DNA of 64,000 nt from Methanomassiliicoccales archaeon (GTDB lineage Archaea > Thermoplasmatota > Thermoplasmata > Methanomassiliicoccales > JACIVX01), in NCBI GenBank assembly GCA_014361295.1, contig JACIVX010000001.1:834293-898292 (forward strand), written 5' to 3'. The translations under genes and the position numbers were made by a program. Positions 62,587 to 64,000 of the stretch are shown piece by piece; position 1 is the stretch's first letter, and each line of letters opens with the position of its first letter. The notes below the pieces were generated by a model. That model ran no database searches and was not told the origin of the DNA. It saw only the letters and a list, made by a program, of their open reading frames with translations.

Positions 62587-62877
62587 TTGAGCGACATCAA
62601 GCGATTGGTTCTCGACGTTCTCAAACCTCACCATCCCTCGATTGTCGAACTTTCCAAACGGTTGAGCGTGTTGAGCGGGGTTTCTGGCGTAAATTGTACA
62701 TTAGAAGAAGTTGACCAGGAGACAGAGAGTATCAAGATCACGATCGAGGGAACATCGATCGACTTTGAGGAAGTTGAACGGACAATCGCAGACACAGGTG
62801 CGGTAATTCACTCGGTCGACAGTGTTTCCGCAGGTAAGAAACTTGTAGAGGAAGTCGAAACGCCTCAGGACCGTTGA
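62587..62877 (+). CDS. DUF211 family protein
   Basis: This 96-residue protein has the DUF211 pattern: [20 protein letters not shown], then [20 protein letters not shown] and [20 protein letters not shown]. Known members have a ferredoxin-like fold. The function is not established, though metal binding has been suggested. The start is a TTG after GTGAT. Its 3' end overlaps SRP19 by 13 bases on the opposite strand. Confidence 0.85.
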   Translation: MSDIKRLVLDVLKPHHPSIVELSKRLSVLSGVSGVNCTLEEVDQETESIKITIEGTSIDFEEVERTIADTGAVIHSVDSVSAGKKLVEEVETPQDR

Positions 62878-63158
62878 ATTCTTGACAGTTCCGCGGCGAC
62901 CAGTGCAATCAACTTGGACTTCGGCATCGACCTTTCGACGAGAATCCTTCCCTTATGATCCCACCAGTTCGACGGATATGCCTTGTCCTTTTCGATTCTA
63001 TACTCCAATCCCAATTTTTCAACCGCTTTTGCCAATAAATCCACAGTCGGATCGTTGATTGCCAGCGACCGCCGAACCTTTCTTCCTTGCGAGCGTTTCC
63101 GCCTGATGTCAAAATATTCTGGCCAGAGAACCCAGGCCGTGTCCTCGTCGAAGACCAT
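62865..63158 (-). CDS. srp19: Signal recognition particle protein SRP19
   Basis: This 97-residue protein stabilises SRP RNA for SRP54 binding. The signature [20 protein letters not shown] and [15 protein letters not shown] are diagnostic. I start at ATG 63158 ([16 protein letters not shown]). A TTATTTATA element lies 22 bases further upstream on this strand, so it may have its own leaderless mRNA besides any read-through from eS8. The open frame reaches 63197. Confidence 0.92.
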   Translation of the reverse strand: MVFDEDTAWVLWPEYFDIRRKRSQGRKVRRSLAINDPTVDLLAKAVEKLGLEYRIEKDKAYPSNWWDHKGRILVERSMPKSKLIALVAAELSRIQRS

Positions 63159-63198
63159 GAACGGAACAAGAAGAAGTTCGTATAAATAAGTTGGCAAC

Positions 63199-63579
63199 TC
63201 ATTTGATCAGGATGGCGTTGACTGCACCGTCCTTACCAGGTCGGGAAGTTACTCTGGCAAGACCCAGTTCCGTCTGGATGACTGCACCCTTATTGATGAT
63301 GTTTCGCTGTACATAGTTAGGATTGGCGGGATTCTCTTTTACAGTCACGATCTGCACGCGCACCGTCTTCTTATTTGAAGGATCCACTACATTCGCATAT
63401 TTCGCCGAGAGCATTCTAACCTTCCAGTTACCACCCATCGTTCTATACTTCTTTAATCTCTCTTCCCCAAGGTGGGTCGGCTGTACTTCTGTACCAATTT
63501 CGAATCGACGCTTCTTCCTGTTTGGCCGCAGTCTACCGCCGGATGGTTTTCTCCGCGACCGTCCTTGCCAAAGAGCCAT
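63199..63579 (-). CDS. rps8e: Ribosomal protein eS8
   Basis: This 126-residue archaeal/eukaryotic small-subunit protein starts MALWQGRSRRKPSGGRLRPN and contains RMLSAKYANVVDPSNKKTVR. It ends ARVTSRPGKDGAVNAILIK. It lies apart from the main ribosomal cluster, next to srp19, an order seen in many archaea. Confidence 0.96.
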   Translation of the reverse strand: MALWQGRSRRKPSGGRLRPNRKKRRFEIGTEVQPTHLGEERLKKYRTMGGNWKVRMLSAKYANVVDPSNKKTVRVQIVTVKENPANPNYVQRNIINKGAVIQTELGLARVTSRPGKDGAVNAILIK

Positions 63580-63609
63580 GTCTATCCTCGGGAGAGTAGA
63601 AAAGGAACG

Positions 63610-63620
63610 CTATATAAAAT
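63610..63620 (-). promoter_or_regulatory. TATA element of the eS8 gene
   Basis: ATTTTATATAG on the minus strand (63610-63620) is centred about 36 bases before the eS8 ATG. It predicts a leader of only a few bases. Confidence 0.55.
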
Positions 63621-64000
63621 ACTTACTTTGCTTGCCCTCAATGCTAATTAATTGGAATTTGCAGTGTTCAAATTAAACTGGCATACCAGAGGTCTCTTGA
63701 TAACACCTATTATCTATTCCTCCATCTTTATTTCCTAAAGGGATGAACTCACCAATTAAGAAATCCAAAAAAAAGAATATTCCGATCGATCCCGCTAGTC
63801 TTGACAATTGTGATGAATTGAGGCAATCAAGGCGCTACCGCTAATTAATCCTGATTCGAATAAGTCATACATTGCGATCACAAGAAGAAAATAGCTATAA
63901 TTTCAATCGTGATTTAGAAGTATTAGCTTTCATATCAAATTTACAGTAATCGTCAGATTAAAATTTGGAATAAGAATGAAACGAAGAGTCTTTATTATCA
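63621..64000. other. AT-rich region at the right edge without a supportable gene
   Basis: These 380 bases are AT-rich with stops in all frames. The longest suggestive frame (ATG 63743, 33 codons, basic) has no independent support. The right edge may be the upstream region of a gene lying outside the window. Confidence 0.4.

Noticed and set aside
63743..63844. 33-codon basic ORF near the right edge
   Set aside because: It has only a weak GGG site upstream, no promoter I trust and no recognisable sequence. Chance is likely in AT-rich DNA.

Overview
The window is archaeal and most resembles a Thermoplasmatota-type euryarchaeote. It has an archaeal S10/spc ribosomal protein cluster with eL19, eL32, eS4 and RNase P subunit Rnp1. 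It also has an exosome-proteasome-KEOPS superoperon, Cbf5, SRP19, archaeosine radical SAM enzyme, FtsZ, TATA-like promoters and frequent GTG/TTG starts. The phylum is an inference, resting partly on the absence of eL34, eL14 and adk beside secY. No rRNA, tRNA, CRISPR array or insertion sequence was seen.

Layout. 1-1108 (-): an ABC-2 type exporter, permease cut by the window edge. 1253-2824 (+): a TctA-like membrane protein. 2875-9361 (-): a complete trp operon, trpE-G-D/C-F-B-A, with trpD and trpC fused and a possible leader peptide. 9689-10599 (+): a beta-lactamase-fold RNA-processing nuclease broken by a frameshift. 10655-26483 (-): the ribosomal S10-spc cluster from uL3 to uL15, then secY, an EMC3/YidC-like protein, cmk and cbf5. 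27002-28407 (-): a small conserved protein and an archaeosine radical SAM enzyme. 28753-31714 (+): a CoA-disulfide-reductase-like flavoprotein, a MoaD/SAMP protein and TyrRS. 31722-40185 (-): a DHH phosphoesterase, prefoldin, Pcc1, Rpo12, eL43, Rrp42/41/4, SBDS, proteasome alpha, Rnp2, FtsZ and a multi-zinc-ribbon membrane protein.

40621-60173 (+) is the outstanding region, a near-gapless run of about 16 genes. It encodes seven HdrA-type flavin modules (one single HdrA, two double-length fused HdrA proteins, and one double HdrA split into two genes). It also encodes HdrC, HdrB, an HdrD-like HdrC-HdrB fusion, four MvhD copies (one fused to a winged-helix-like domain), a separate copy of that domain, an unfamiliar protein with a duplicated four-cysteine motif, and both subunits of an Mvh-type [NiFe] hydrogenase. 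The inferred role is a soluble electron-bifurcating hub. It would couple H2 oxidation to reduction of ferredoxin and of one or more disulfide-like acceptors through at least two different HdrB/D-type sites. Near-identical DNA tracts between paralogues suggest gene conversion within the cluster.

60327-63579 holds a DUF2148 ferredoxin-like protein (+), two metallophosphoesterases (-), a DUF211 protein (+), SRP19 (-) and eS8 (-). The last 420 bases contain the eS8 promoter and otherwise nothing I can support.
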